Source of the DNA: Saccharomonospora sp. NB11
Lineage (GTDB): Bacteria > Actinomycetota > Actinomycetes > Mycobacteriales > Pseudonocardiaceae
Assembly: GCF_015910535.1 (NCBI RefSeq)
Contig: NZ_JACBJG010000005.1
Coordinates: 124,001-188,000, forward strand
Direction of reading: 5' to 3'
Length of the DNA stretch: 64,000 nt
The notes beneath the pieces are model-generated. The model did no database searches and was not told where the DNA came from. It saw only the letters and a list, made by a program, of their open reading frames with translations. Of the stretch, positions 54,220 to 61,830 are shown piece after piece. Each line of letters opens with the position of its first letter. The first letter of the stretch is position 1. The translations under genes were made by a program, and so were the position numbers.

Positions 54220-55001
54220 CCGCCGAGACCAACCCGACGCTGCGCGTGCTGGCCGTCGACGACGTGCCCGCCGCGCTGGACGACCTGTGCGGGATGCTGC
54301 GGGACGCGCCCGAGGTGGCGGAGGTGACTGCGGCGGGCGACGCCGTCGGGGCGCTGAAACGGCTGCAGTCGGAGGAGTTCGACGCGGTCTTCCTCGACAT
54401 CGCCATGCCGGGCCTCGACGGGCTGGAGTTCGCCTCGCTGCTGACCAAGCTGGCGAAACCGCCGGTCATCGTCTTCGTCACCGCCTACGACGAGCACGCC
54501 GTGGCGGCGTTCGGGCTCGGTGCCGTCGACTACCTGCTCAAACCGGTCCGCCCCGAGCGGCTGGCCGACGCCCTCACCCGCGTCGTGCGCATGGTCTCGG
54601 CCGAGTCGAGCGCCCAGCCGACCCGACCCGCTCCCGACGCGCTCGCGGCTCTTCCCGTGGAGTCGGGAGGCCGCACGCGGTACGTCAGCAGGCAGGACGT
54701 GCGCTACGTCGAGGCGCACGGCGACTACGTCCGCCTGCACACCCGCTCGGGCGTCCACCTCGTCCGCATGCCGATCTCCCGCTTGGAGGAGTACTGGTCG
54801 GGGGCGGGTTTCGTGCGCACCCACCGCGGGTTCCTCGTCGCGCTGTCCGCCGTCCGCGAGCTGCGCAGCGACTCGGTGGGCGGGCTGCTGGCCCACACCG
54901 ACATCGGTGACGTGCCGGTCTCCCGTCGGCATGCCCGGCAGTTGCGGGAGCGGCTGTTGCGCGCGGCGCAGCGCGGCGAGTTGCGTGGCACGGCGCCGTG
55001 A
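54216..55001 (+). CDS. LytTR family response regulator
   Basis: 261-aa regulator. The receiver domain has D15/D16, phosphoacceptor D61 (VFLDIAMPGLDG), T89 and K109. The DNA-binding LytTR domain (about 150-250) has RYVEAHGDYVRLHTRSG and GFVRTHRGFLVAL. Partner of the kinase upstream and likely activator of the symporters downstream, as with LytS/LytTR systems BtsSR and YpdAB that control carboxylate uptake in E. coli. GTG start. Confidence 0.92.
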   Translation: MTAETNPTLRVLAVDDVPAALDDLCGMLRDAPEVAEVTAAGDAVGALKRLQSEEFDAVFLDIAMPGLDGLEFASLLTKLAKPPVIVFVTAYDEHAVAAFGLGAVDYLLKPVRPERLADALTRVVRMVSAESSAQPTRPAPDALAALPVESGGRTRYVSRQDVRYVEAHGDYVRLHTRSGVHLVRMPISRLEEYWSGAGFVRTHRGFLVALSAVRELRSDSVGGLLAHTDIGDVPVSRRHARQLRERLLRAAQRGELRGTAP

Positions 55002-55396
55002 GCGGGTCACGTCGGGTGGCGGTGACCAGTCCGCAGACGCGCCTCGCCCACGCCCGCCGCCGTTACCGGGGACCGTGGCGGCCGACGACCCTCGACCCGG
55101 TCGAGGCCCCGCTCGCGGTGGCGCTCTACCGACGACAGCGGCGCCGCGCCGTCGTCGCCCTGACCGCCGCGTTCACGGTCGTGTTCGGGCTGCCTCTGGT
55201 GCTCGCCCTCGCCCCGCCTCTCGGGCAGGTGCGGGTCGTCGAGGTGCCGGTGTCCTGGCTCGCAGTGGCGGTCCTGCCCTTCCCCGTGATGGCGGTCCTC
55301 GCGTTCTGGCATCTCCGGCGGGCCGAGGCCGAGGAGGACGCCGTCGACGCCCTGGCGTCCGAACCGCGGGACCGCGGTGAGGACGGTCGGCGATGA
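54998..55396 (+). CDS. two-helix membrane protein upstream of a symporter
   Basis: 132 aa. A basic N-terminal part leads into two membrane helices (AVVALTAAFTVVFGLPLVLAL and VSWLAVAVLPFPVMAVLAFW) and an acidic tail. No domain recognised, but the layout copies that of the DUF485 protein at 57261. It starts at the GTG at 54998, overlapping the regulator stop (GTGA), and its stop overlaps the symporter start (ATGA). It is probably an accessory subunit of that symporter. Confidence 0.75.
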   Translation: MSGSRRVAVTSPQTRLAHARRRYRGPWRPTTLDPVEAPLAVALYRRQRRRAVVALTAAFTVVFGLPLVLALAPPLGQVRVVEVPVSWLAVAVLPFPVMAVLAFWHLRRAEAEEDAVDALASEPRDRGEDGRR

Positions 55397-57165
55397 TCGT
55401 CGCGCTCGCCGTCGCGCCGGTCGTCCTCGTCACGCTCGCCATCGGTCTGCGCGGCGTCGCCGCGATGCGCACCACCTCGGATTTCCTCGTCGCCTCCCGA
55501 CGCGTGTCGCCTCTGCTGAACTCCGCGGCCGTGTCCGGCGAGTACCTGTCGGCGGCGTCGTTCCTCGGCGTGGCCGGGCTCATGGTGCGCGACGGGGTGG
55601 GCGCGCTGTGGTACCCGGTGGGCTTCACGGCGGGCTACATCGCCATGCTCGCCCTCGTCGCCGCCCCCATGCGCCGGTCGGGCGCACTCACCGTGCCGGA
55701 CTTCGCCGAGGCCCGCCTCGGCTCCCCCGCTCTGCGCAAGCTCGCGGCCGTGGTGGTGCTCGTGATCGGCGTGCTCTACCTCGTGCCGCAGTTCCGCACG
55801 GCCGGGCTCGTGCTCAGCGTCGTGAGCGACACGCCGTACTGGGTCGGCGTGCTCCTCTCCGGAGCCGCCGTCAGCGCCACACTCGCCCTCGGCGGCATGC
55901 GCGCGGCCACCTACGTGCAGGCCTTCCAGTTCGTGCTGAAGCTCGTACTGTTCATCGTCCCGGCGATCTGGCTGCTGACCCAGGTCGGTCCCGGCGTGCG
56001 GCACGAGGCCGTGCATCCGGCCGAGTTCACCCACTTCGAGACGCGCACGCCGGTGTCCTTCCGGGTCGACGCGACGCTGGACGTGCCCTCCGGGGTCCGC
56101 GTCGTCGACGACGGCGAGGTGACGCCGGTGCCGCCCGGGCGATGGCACGTCGCGGCGGGCTCCACGGTGGTGTTCGACGCGGGCAGCGCCGCGCCCGTGC
56201 CGGAGGGCGAAGCCGCTCCGGGCGGCCCGGACTGGAGCCGCCCGCTGTTGGACCTCGGTGGCACGGGACATCCCTTGCTCGCCACCTGGGCCGTCCTCAT
56301 GGCGACCATGTTCGGCACGATGGGACTGCCGCACGTCATCATGCGGTTCCACACGAGCCCCGACGGCCGCGCGGCTCGCCGGACGGCCGCCCTCACCGTC
56401 GCCCTGCTCGGCGTGTTCTACGTCTTCCCCGGCATCTACGGGATGCTCGGCCGCGTCCTGGTGCCCCACCTGTACCTTTCGGGAGCCACCGACAGCGCCG
56501 TCGTGGCCCTGCCCGCGCAGGTGGACGCGGGCCCGCTGGGCGGCGTGTTCACGGGGCTGCTCACCGCAGGGGCCTTCGCGGCGTTCCTCGCCACCTCGCT
56601 CGGGTTGATGCTCGTGGTCTCCGGCGCGCTGTCGCACGACCTCGTCCCCGGTGGGCTGCGCCAGCTCCGCGTGGCCGTGGTGGGCGCCGGAGCCGTCGTG
56701 GTGCCGCTCGCGCTGACCGCACTGTCCTTCGACGCCAGCACACTCGTGACCTGGGGATTCACCGTGGCGGCCTCGACCTTCTGTCCGCTGCTCGTGCTGG
56801 GGATCTGGTGGTCGCGACTCACCGCCGCGGGCGCGCTGGCGGGCGTCAGCGTCGGCCTGGTGGCCTCCTGCGGCGGCTTCGCCCTGGGCGTCGTCGACCC
56901 GCCCGTGCCCGGGTGGCTGTCGATCCTGCTGCTGCAGCCGGCGCCGTGGTCGGTGCCGCTGGCCTTCGCCACGATGATCGTCGTGTCGTTGTTCGGCAGG
57001 CCGCCGTCGTGGTCCACGGCGGCGATGCTGCGGCTGCACCTGCACGAGCACCGCCGCTTCCCCTACGCCGATCGGTCGACCCTCGCACGTGATCTGGGCC
57101 ACTCGTCGTGGTCGGCGCGCCGTTCGTCAGCCGTTCGTCGCATCACACGCCGCTTGGTCCGCTGA
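55393..57165 (+). CDS. sodium:solute (acetate-type) symporter
   Basis: 590-aa SSS-family carrier with about 13 helices. SGEYLSAASFLGVAGLMV and MATMFGTMGLPHVIMRFHT are typical of the ActP/MctP group. It has an unusual hydrophilic stretch at about 203-290 (starting VRHEAVHPAEFTHFE), probably outside the cell. The C terminus is basic. Substrate likely a short carboxylate such as acetate or pyruvate. Confidence 0.9.
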   Translation: MIVALAVAPVVLVTLAIGLRGVAAMRTTSDFLVASRRVSPLLNSAAVSGEYLSAASFLGVAGLMVRDGVGALWYPVGFTAGYIAMLALVAAPMRRSGALTVPDFAEARLGSPALRKLAAVVVLVIGVLYLVPQFRTAGLVLSVVSDTPYWVGVLLSGAAVSATLALGGMRAATYVQAFQFVLKLVLFIVPAIWLLTQVGPGVRHEAVHPAEFTHFETRTPVSFRVDATLDVPSGVRVVDDGEVTPVPPGRWHVAAGSTVVFDAGSAAPVPEGEAAPGGPDWSRPLLDLGGTGHPLLATWAVLMATMFGTMGLPHVIMRFHTSPDGRAARRTAALTVALLGVFYVFPGIYGMLGRVLVPHLYLSGATDSAVVALPAQVDAGPLGGVFTGLLTAGAFAAFLATSLGLMLVVSGALSHDLVPGGLRQLRVAVVGAGAVVVPLALTALSFDASTLVTWGFTVAASTFCPLLVLGIWWSRLTAAGALAGVSVGLVASCGGFALGVVDPPVPGWLSILLLQPAPWSVPLAFATMIVVSLFGRPPSWSTAAMLRLHLHEHRRFPYADRSTLARDLGHSSWSARRSSAVRRITRRLVR

Positions 57166-57194
57166 CGATTTCGTCCGGTCCGTCCCCTGCCTAC

Positions 57195-57242
57195 TGTGAC
57201 GCACCACGCACTGCCTGTGTGACGACTGTCCGCGATGTGTCA
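57195..57242 (+). promoter_or_regulatory. direct repeats upstream of the DUF485/actP pair
   Basis: TGTGACG occurs at 57195-57201 and 57218-57224, 23 bp apart, with GTGTCAC at 57236-57242. LytTR regulators bind direct repeats about two helical turns apart, so this may be the target of the regulator at 54216. Confidence 0.35.
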
Positions 57243-57260
57243 CTGACAAGGAGGTCAGGA

Positions 57261-57605
57261 GTGAGTGCCACCGAGCCCTCGACCCATCCGCCCGGGTCCC
57301 CGTCCTGGGACGAGATCCACGCGAGTGAGGACTTCCAACGACTCCGCCGACGGCTGCGGAACTTCGTCTTCCCCATGACCGCGGTGTTCCTCGTCTGGTA
57401 CCTGCTCTACGTCCTGCTCGCGGACTACGCGCACGACTTCATGTCGATCAAGCTCGTCGGCAACATCAACGTCGGGCTGGTGCTGGGTCTGCTCCAGTTC
57501 GTCTCGACGTTCGCCATCACGGCGCTCTACGTGCGCTACGCCAACCGCAAGCTCGACCCCATCGCCGATCGCATCAGGCACGAGGTGGAAGGGGAGGACG
57601 CATGA
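57261..57605 (+). CDS. DUF485 domain membrane protein
   Basis: 114 aa with the DUF485 layout: FQRLRRRLRNFVFPMTAVFL, then a second helix VGLVLGLLQFVSTFAITALY, ending RYANRKLDPIADRIRHE. Like YjcH next to ActP, it precedes an acetate symporter and overlaps it (ATGA). GTG at 57261 follows AAGGAGG (57248-57254); upstream frame is not coding. Confidence 0.93.
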   Translation: MSATEPSTHPPGSPSWDEIHASEDFQRLRRRLRNFVFPMTAVFLVWYLLYVLLADYAHDFMSIKLVGNINVGLVLGLLQFVSTFAITALYVRYANRKLDPIADRIRHEVEGEDA

Positions 57606-59206
57606 CCCTCGCCCAGAGCATCGAGGGCAACAACCCGGTCCTCAACATCACGATCTTCGGGCTGTTCGTCCTGGTCACCCTCGTCGTGGTGTTCCGCGCG
57701 TCCCGCAACACGAAGACGGCCTCCGACTACTACGCGGCGGGCCGGGCGTTCACCGGGCCGCAGAACGGCACCGCCATCGCCGGTGACTACCTGTCGGCGG
57801 CGTCGTTCCTCGGCATCGCGGGCGCCATCGCGGTGTACGGCTACGACGGCTTCCTCTACTCGATCGGCTTCCTCGTCGCGTGGCTCGTGGCGCTGCTGCT
57901 CGTGGCTGAGCTGCTGCGCAACACCGGCAAGTTCACGATGGGCGACGTGCTGGCGTTCCGGATGCGGCAGAAGCCCGTGCGGGCCGCCGCCGCGACCTCC
58001 ACGATGGCTGTCTCGTTCTTCTACCTGCTGGCGCAGATGGCCGGTGCGGGTGCGCTGGTGTCGCTGCTGCTCGGCATCGAGGGCGACGTGGGCCAGGCCA
58101 TCGTCATCGCCGTGGTCGGCATCGTCATGATCGTGTACGTGCTGGTCGGCGGCATGAAGGGCACCACCTGGGTCCAGATCATCAAGGCCGCGCTGCTCAT
58201 CGCGGGCACGTTCGCGATGACGATCTGGGTGCTCGGCCGCTTCGGTCTGAACCTCTCCGAGCTGCTGGGCTCGGCCGCGGCGAGCGCGCCGGACGGCGAG
58301 GCGGTGCTCAACCCAGGCGCGAAGTACGGCGCCACCGAGACGTCCAAGCTGGACTTCCTGTCGCTGGGCATCGCGCTCGTGCTGGGCACGGCGGGCCTGC
58401 CCCACGTGCTCATGCGGTTCTACACCGTCCCGACGGCCAAGGACGCTCGCAAGTCGGTGGTGTGGGCCATCGTCCTCATCGGCCTCTTCTACCTCTTCAC
58501 GCTCGTGCTCGGCTACGGCGCCGCCGCGATCGTCGGCTCCGAGCGGATCAGCAACGCGCCCGGCGGCGAGAACTCGGCGGCACCGCTGCTGGCGGAGGCC
58601 CTCGGCGGCCCGGTGCTGCTGGGCTTCATCGCGGCGGTGGCGTTCGCGACGATCCTGGCGGTGGTCGCCGGTCTCACCATCACGGCGTCGGCGTCGTTCG
58701 CCCATGACGTGTACGCCAACGTCATCAAGCGCGGCAAGGTCGACGACAAGACCTCCGAGGTGAAGGTCGCCCGGATCACGGCCTGCGTCATCGGCGCCGT
58801 GGCCATCCTCGGCGGCATCCTGGCCAAGGACCAGAACGTGGCGTTCCTGGTGGCACTCGCGTTCGCCGTCGCCGCCTCGGCGAACCTGCCGACGATCCTG
58901 TACTCGCTGTTCTGGAAGCGGTTCAACACCTCGGGCGCGTTGTGGTCGATCTACGGCGGCCTCGCGGTGACGCTCGTGCTCATCGTGTTCTCCCCTGCGG
59001 TCTCGGGCACCGAGAAGTCGATGATCACCGGCGCGGACTTCAGCTGGTTCCCGCTGCAGAACCCGGGTCTGGTCTCCATTCCCGTGTCGTTCTTCCTCGG
59101 CTGGCTCGGCACGATGCTGTCGAAGGAGCACCTGGAGGACAAGCACAAGGAGATGGAGGTGCGCGCCCTCACCGGCGCGGGAGCCGAGAAGGCGACCTCG
59201 CACTGA
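57602..59206 (+). CDS. actP: cation acetate symporter
   Basis: 534-aa SSS-family carrier with about 13 helices. AGDYLSAASFLGIAGAIAVY, GTAGLPHVLMRFYTVPTAKD and AGLTITASASFAHDVYANV are ActP signatures. It imports acetate or a related carboxylate with sodium. The loop that is ~85 residues in the neighbouring symporter is only ~35 here. Followed by a hairpin terminator. Confidence 0.93.
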   Translation: MTLAQSIEGNNPVLNITIFGLFVLVTLVVVFRASRNTKTASDYYAAGRAFTGPQNGTAIAGDYLSAASFLGIAGAIAVYGYDGFLYSIGFLVAWLVALLLVAELLRNTGKFTMGDVLAFRMRQKPVRAAAATSTMAVSFFYLLAQMAGAGALVSLLLGIEGDVGQAIVIAVVGIVMIVYVLVGGMKGTTWVQIIKAALLIAGTFAMTIWVLGRFGLNLSELLGSAAASAPDGEAVLNPGAKYGATETSKLDFLSLGIALVLGTAGLPHVLMRFYTVPTAKDARKSVVWAIVLIGLFYLFTLVLGYGAAAIVGSERISNAPGGENSAAPLLAEALGGPVLLGFIAAVAFATILAVVAGLTITASASFAHDVYANVIKRGKVDDKTSEVKVARITACVIGAVAILGGILAKDQNVAFLVALAFAVAASANLPTILYSLFWKRFNTSGALWSIYGGLAVTLVLIVFSPAVSGTEKSMITGADFSWFPLQNPGLVSIPVSFFLGWLGTMLSKEHLEDKHKEMEVRALTGAGAEKATSH

Positions 59207-59220
59207 CTCCGACTCGCTCG

Positions 59221-59254
59221 ACGGCGGTCCGTTCCCGGCGGAGCGGACCGCCGT
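59221..59254 (+). terminator. actP terminator hairpin
   Basis: ACGGCGGTCCG (59221-59231) / CGGACCGCCGT (59244-59254), 11 bp, followed by CTCCTT. Confidence 0.75.
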
Positions 59255-59480
59255 CTCCTTGCTCAGTCCGGTGACCGTGCCACGACAGTCCTCGAAGGAC
59301 CGAAGTGGTTCGGACCGCGACAGGGGAACAGCGAAGACGGCGCACTCACCGCCGGACCCCGTCGCGAGCGTGAGCGCGCCGGGAAGGAGACTGGGACGAC
59401 GAGTTCCGGGAAACATCGAGCGACGGGATCGACGGACGGCCAGCGGCCCACCGGGACCGGTGTTTCCGCTGGCCGGGCCA

Positions 59481-59557
<77 letters not shown>

Positions 59558-59584
59558 TCCGCCACAGGAGGGCGGTGTGCAGAC

Positions 59585-59607
59585 ACTCTAGCGGGTGCCG
59601 CTACACT
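59585..59607. promoter_or_regulatory. divergent promoter elements between two tRNA genes
   Basis: The palindrome TAGCGG-GTG-CCGCTA (59589-59603) carries a -10 (TAGAGT, 59590-59585) for tRNA-Pro on one strand and a -10 (TACACT, 59602-59607) for tRNA-Gly on the other, each about 30 nt from its gene. Confidence 0.4.
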
Positions 59608-59637
59608 ACCCATGCAGCCGGGGTGATCCGGCCGCAC

Positions 59638-59708
59638 GCGGGCGTAGCTCAATGGTAGAGCCCCAGTCTTCCAAACTGGTTACGCGGGTTCGATTCCCGT
59701 CGCCCGCT
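59638..59708 (+). tRNA. tRNA-Gly (anticodon TCC)
   Basis: Acceptor GCGGGCG / CGCCCGC, D-arm GCTCAATGGTAGAGC, anticodon stem CCAGT...ACTGG with loop CTTCCAA (TCC), T-arm GGGTTCGATTCCC. CCA is not encoded. Confidence 0.96.
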
Positions 59709-59713
59709 CTGAT

Positions 59714-59752
59714 CGAAGGCCCCGGTCGCCGCTTCAGGCGCCGGGGCCTTCG
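59714..59752 (+). terminator. tRNA-Gly terminator hairpin
   Basis: Perfect 12-bp arms CGAAGGCCCCGG (59714-59725) / CCGGGGCCTTCG (59741-59752), 5 bases after the tRNA. Confidence 0.75.
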
Positions 59753-60218
59753 TCAGTTCTCGGCGCGGGCCCGCGGCAGCCGCGCGACCCGCGGCACACC
59801 GCCAACACAGCGCGCTACCACACGCGCCGTGCCGCGTGACTCTCGGTCACACCTCGCCGTCGCGCGAGTCGACCGGAACCGCCCCTCAGCCCAGGATTCG
59901 CGCAGGTTCTACGCCTTCTCACCTGCCACCACACCGTCCCACACCCCGCAATGCCGGTGATGCACATCACATAAATCCCTGTGACCTGCATCACCACCAA
60001 ACGTGGTCAATCGACCGCAGACCGTCACGAACCCGCAGGTCGGGCGCAAATCGCGACTAAACCCCTCGCAATTCGAATTCACTCAATGATGAACGAAGCG
60101 GCATTCCACAATTCGCATCCACCGCATTACCCGTGGTTACGGTTCTGTGTCGCTGAAAACCGGCGGCGAAGTGCTCAGAGGAGATCCGTGAAGACGCTAT
60201 TGCACCCGGAGGCGAAAG
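59753..60218. other. long untranslated region upstream of the NlpC/P60 gene
   Basis: 466 bases without a gene, AT-richer than its surroundings from about 60030 to 60170. It contains two CRP-type sites (59956-59995) and presumably the NlpC/P60 promoter. I looked for a c-di-AMP (ydaO) riboswitch, which often precedes such genes, and did not find its conserved blocks. Confidence 0.5.
59956..59995. promoter_or_regulatory. two CRP/GlxR-type binding sites
   Basis: GGTGA-TGCACA-TCACA (59956-59971) and TGTGA-CCTGCA-TCACC (59980-59995) each match TGTGA-N6-TCACA at 9 of 10 positions. Centres are 24 bp apart. Confidence 0.6.
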
Positions 60219-60860
60219 GTGACGCACAGAACGTTCGCACGGTCGGTGGCCGTAGTGGCCGCCGCCGCACTGACGCTGGTCATGAGCCCGGGCGTCAGTT
60301 CCGCCATACTGATTCAGAACTCCACCAGCGGCGTCGAAAGCGGCGAAGAACCAGCTCCTCCGACCGTCGAAGTACCGGAGAAGAAACCGAATCCGCCAGC
60401 TTCGCCGAAGAATCCGGAGCCACCCGCTCCACCTCAGCACACGCCCGAACCGACCATCCCGCAGAAGCAGAAACCCGAGCCGGGAGACGAACCCGGCGAA
60501 TCCACGACCTCTCTCGGGGACCGCATCGTCGACCTCGCCGCACGGCAGGCCGGTGCACCCTACATCTACGGGGCCGAGGGCCCCGACCAGTTCGACTGTT
60601 CCGGGTTGACCCAGTACGTCCATGCCCGACTCGGCATCGACCTTCCCCGGACGTCGCGTGAGCAGCGGGCCGCTCTGCCCGTTCTGCCGAAGAGCCAGAT
60701 GAAGCCCGGCGACCTGTTGTTCTTCGCCGAAGGCGGGGCCGTCTACCACGTCGGCATCTACGCCGGAGACGGCAAGATGTGGGCCGCTCCCGAGCCCGGT
60801 GACGTGGTGCGCCTGCAAGACATCTGGACCCAGTCGTTCACCGTGGGTCGCGCCTGGTGA
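60219..60860 (+). CDS. secreted NlpC/P60 peptidoglycan endopeptidase
   Basis: 213-aa cell-wall hydrolase. Signal peptide (about 1-29, FARSVAVVAAAALTLVMSPG), then a Pro/Glu-rich linker (about 38-95), then the NlpC/P60 domain: Cys in QFDCSGLTQYVHARLG, His in VYHVGIYAGDGKMWAAP. It cuts stem-peptide bonds in peptidoglycan. GTG at 60219 follows GGAGG (60208-60212). Two CRP-type sites upstream suggest cAMP control. Confidence 0.92.
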   Translation: MTHRTFARSVAVVAAAALTLVMSPGVSSAILIQNSTSGVESGEEPAPPTVEVPEKKPNPPASPKNPEPPAPPQHTPEPTIPQKQKPEPGDEPGESTTSLGDRIVDLAARQAGAPYIYGAEGPDQFDCSGLTQYVHARLGIDLPRTSREQRAALPVLPKSQMKPGDLLFFAEGGAVYHVGIYAGDGKMWAAPEPGDVVRLQDIWTQSFTVGRAW

Positions 60861-60932
60861 GACCGGTTCGGGAACTCCTCGGGTACTGTCCGCGTTGTCT
60901 GGTTCAGTGAGCCCAACAATCGGGAGTGACCC

Positions 60933-61730
60933 ATGGGAACCGCGATCACGGTGATCGTGCTGTTGTTGATCGTCGTGGCCGGCACCGCGTACCTCGTCCG
61001 TTCCCAGGCCCAGGCCAAACGGCGTCAGCTCGAAGACGCCAAGGCCGACGCACGGCGCTGGATCGAGCGTCTCGGTGGCCAGGTCCTGAATCTCACCGGC
61101 ACCGACACCGCCTCACAGCAGGCGTTGGCGGACGCCAGCGAGCGATACAACGCGGCAGGCTCCGAGATCGAGCGCGCGGAGACGGCCGAGCAAGCCCGGC
61201 TGGCCAAGCAGACCGCGTTGGAAGGCCTCTACTACGTCCGCGCGGCGCGCACGGCCATGGGACTCGATCCCGGCCCGGCGCTGCCCGAGGACCCCGAGCG
61301 CGAGCGCGCGGGCAAGGTCACCGAGCACCGTTCGGTCGACGTCGAGGGCCAGCACTACGAAGCCTCGCCCACGCCGACGTCGGCGACGCCGCACTACTAC
61401 CCGGGTGGCCGCGTCGCGGGTCGGCCGGTGCCCCAGGGCTGGTACAGCGAGCCCTGGTGGAAGCCTGCGCTCGTCGCGGGCGCTTGGGGCTTCGGCTCCA
61501 TGCTGCTGTTCTCGGCGATGTTCTCCGGCATGGCGGGCATCCCGAGCGCCGAGGCATGGGAAGCGGGCTACGACGCCGGTCAGGAGGACGCACTGGAGAG
61601 CGGCGACGCCGACGGCGGTGACGCCGGTGGCGACGGCGGCGACGTCGGTGGTGGCGACGACTTCGGTGGCGGCGACTTCGGCGGTGGTGATTTCGGAGGC
61701 GGCGACTTCGGCGGCGACTTCGGGTTCTGA
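60933..61730 (+). CDS. membrane-anchored protein with Gly/Asp/Phe repeat tail
   Basis: 265 aa. An N-terminal membrane helix (TAITVIVLLLIVVAGTAYLV) is followed by a charged coiled-coil-like part (about 28-110, QAKRRQLEDAKADARRWIER), a loop, a second hydrophobic stretch (PALVAGAWGFGSMLLFSAMF), and a tail of GGGDF repeats (about 240-265). It resembles DUF1542-type actinobacterial proteins; function unknown. Confidence 0.75.
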   Translation: MGTAITVIVLLLIVVAGTAYLVRSQAQAKRRQLEDAKADARRWIERLGGQVLNLTGTDTASQQALADASERYNAAGSEIERAETAEQARLAKQTALEGLYYVRAARTAMGLDPGPALPEDPERERAGKVTEHRSVDVEGQHYEASPTPTSATPHYYPGGRVAGRPVPQGWYSEPWWKPALVAGAWGFGSMLLFSAMFSGMAGIPSAEAWEAGYDAGQEDALESGDADGGDAGGDGGDVGGGDDFGGGDFGGGDFGGGDFGGDFGF

Positions 61731-61741
61731 CGCACGAACGC

Positions 61742-61780
61742 AGAAGGGGTGTCCGGCCGTCGGCCAGGCACCCCTTTTCT
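61742..61780 (+). terminator. terminator after the GGGDF-repeat gene
   Basis: AGAAGGGGTG (61742-61751) pairs with CACCCCTTTTCT (61769-61780) around GGCC-GTC-GGCC; the 3' arm ends in TTTT. Strong and close to the stop. Confidence 0.75.
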
Positions 61781-61830
61781 CGTCCGCGGCCGCGGGCGAC
61801 TCTCCACACGCGACCGTCGCGCCGCAGTGG

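Noticed and set aside
59753-60218. Possible c-di-AMP (ydaO) riboswitch before the NlpC/P60 gene
   Set aside because: The conserved blocks and helices of the class are not present; only CRP-type sites and an AT-rich stretch are seen.
60188-60218. Leader peptide starting at GTG 60188 before the NlpC/P60 gene
   Set aside because: GAGGAG precedes it, but the frame runs into basic low-complexity sequence overlapping the enzyme, so it is probably not a gene.
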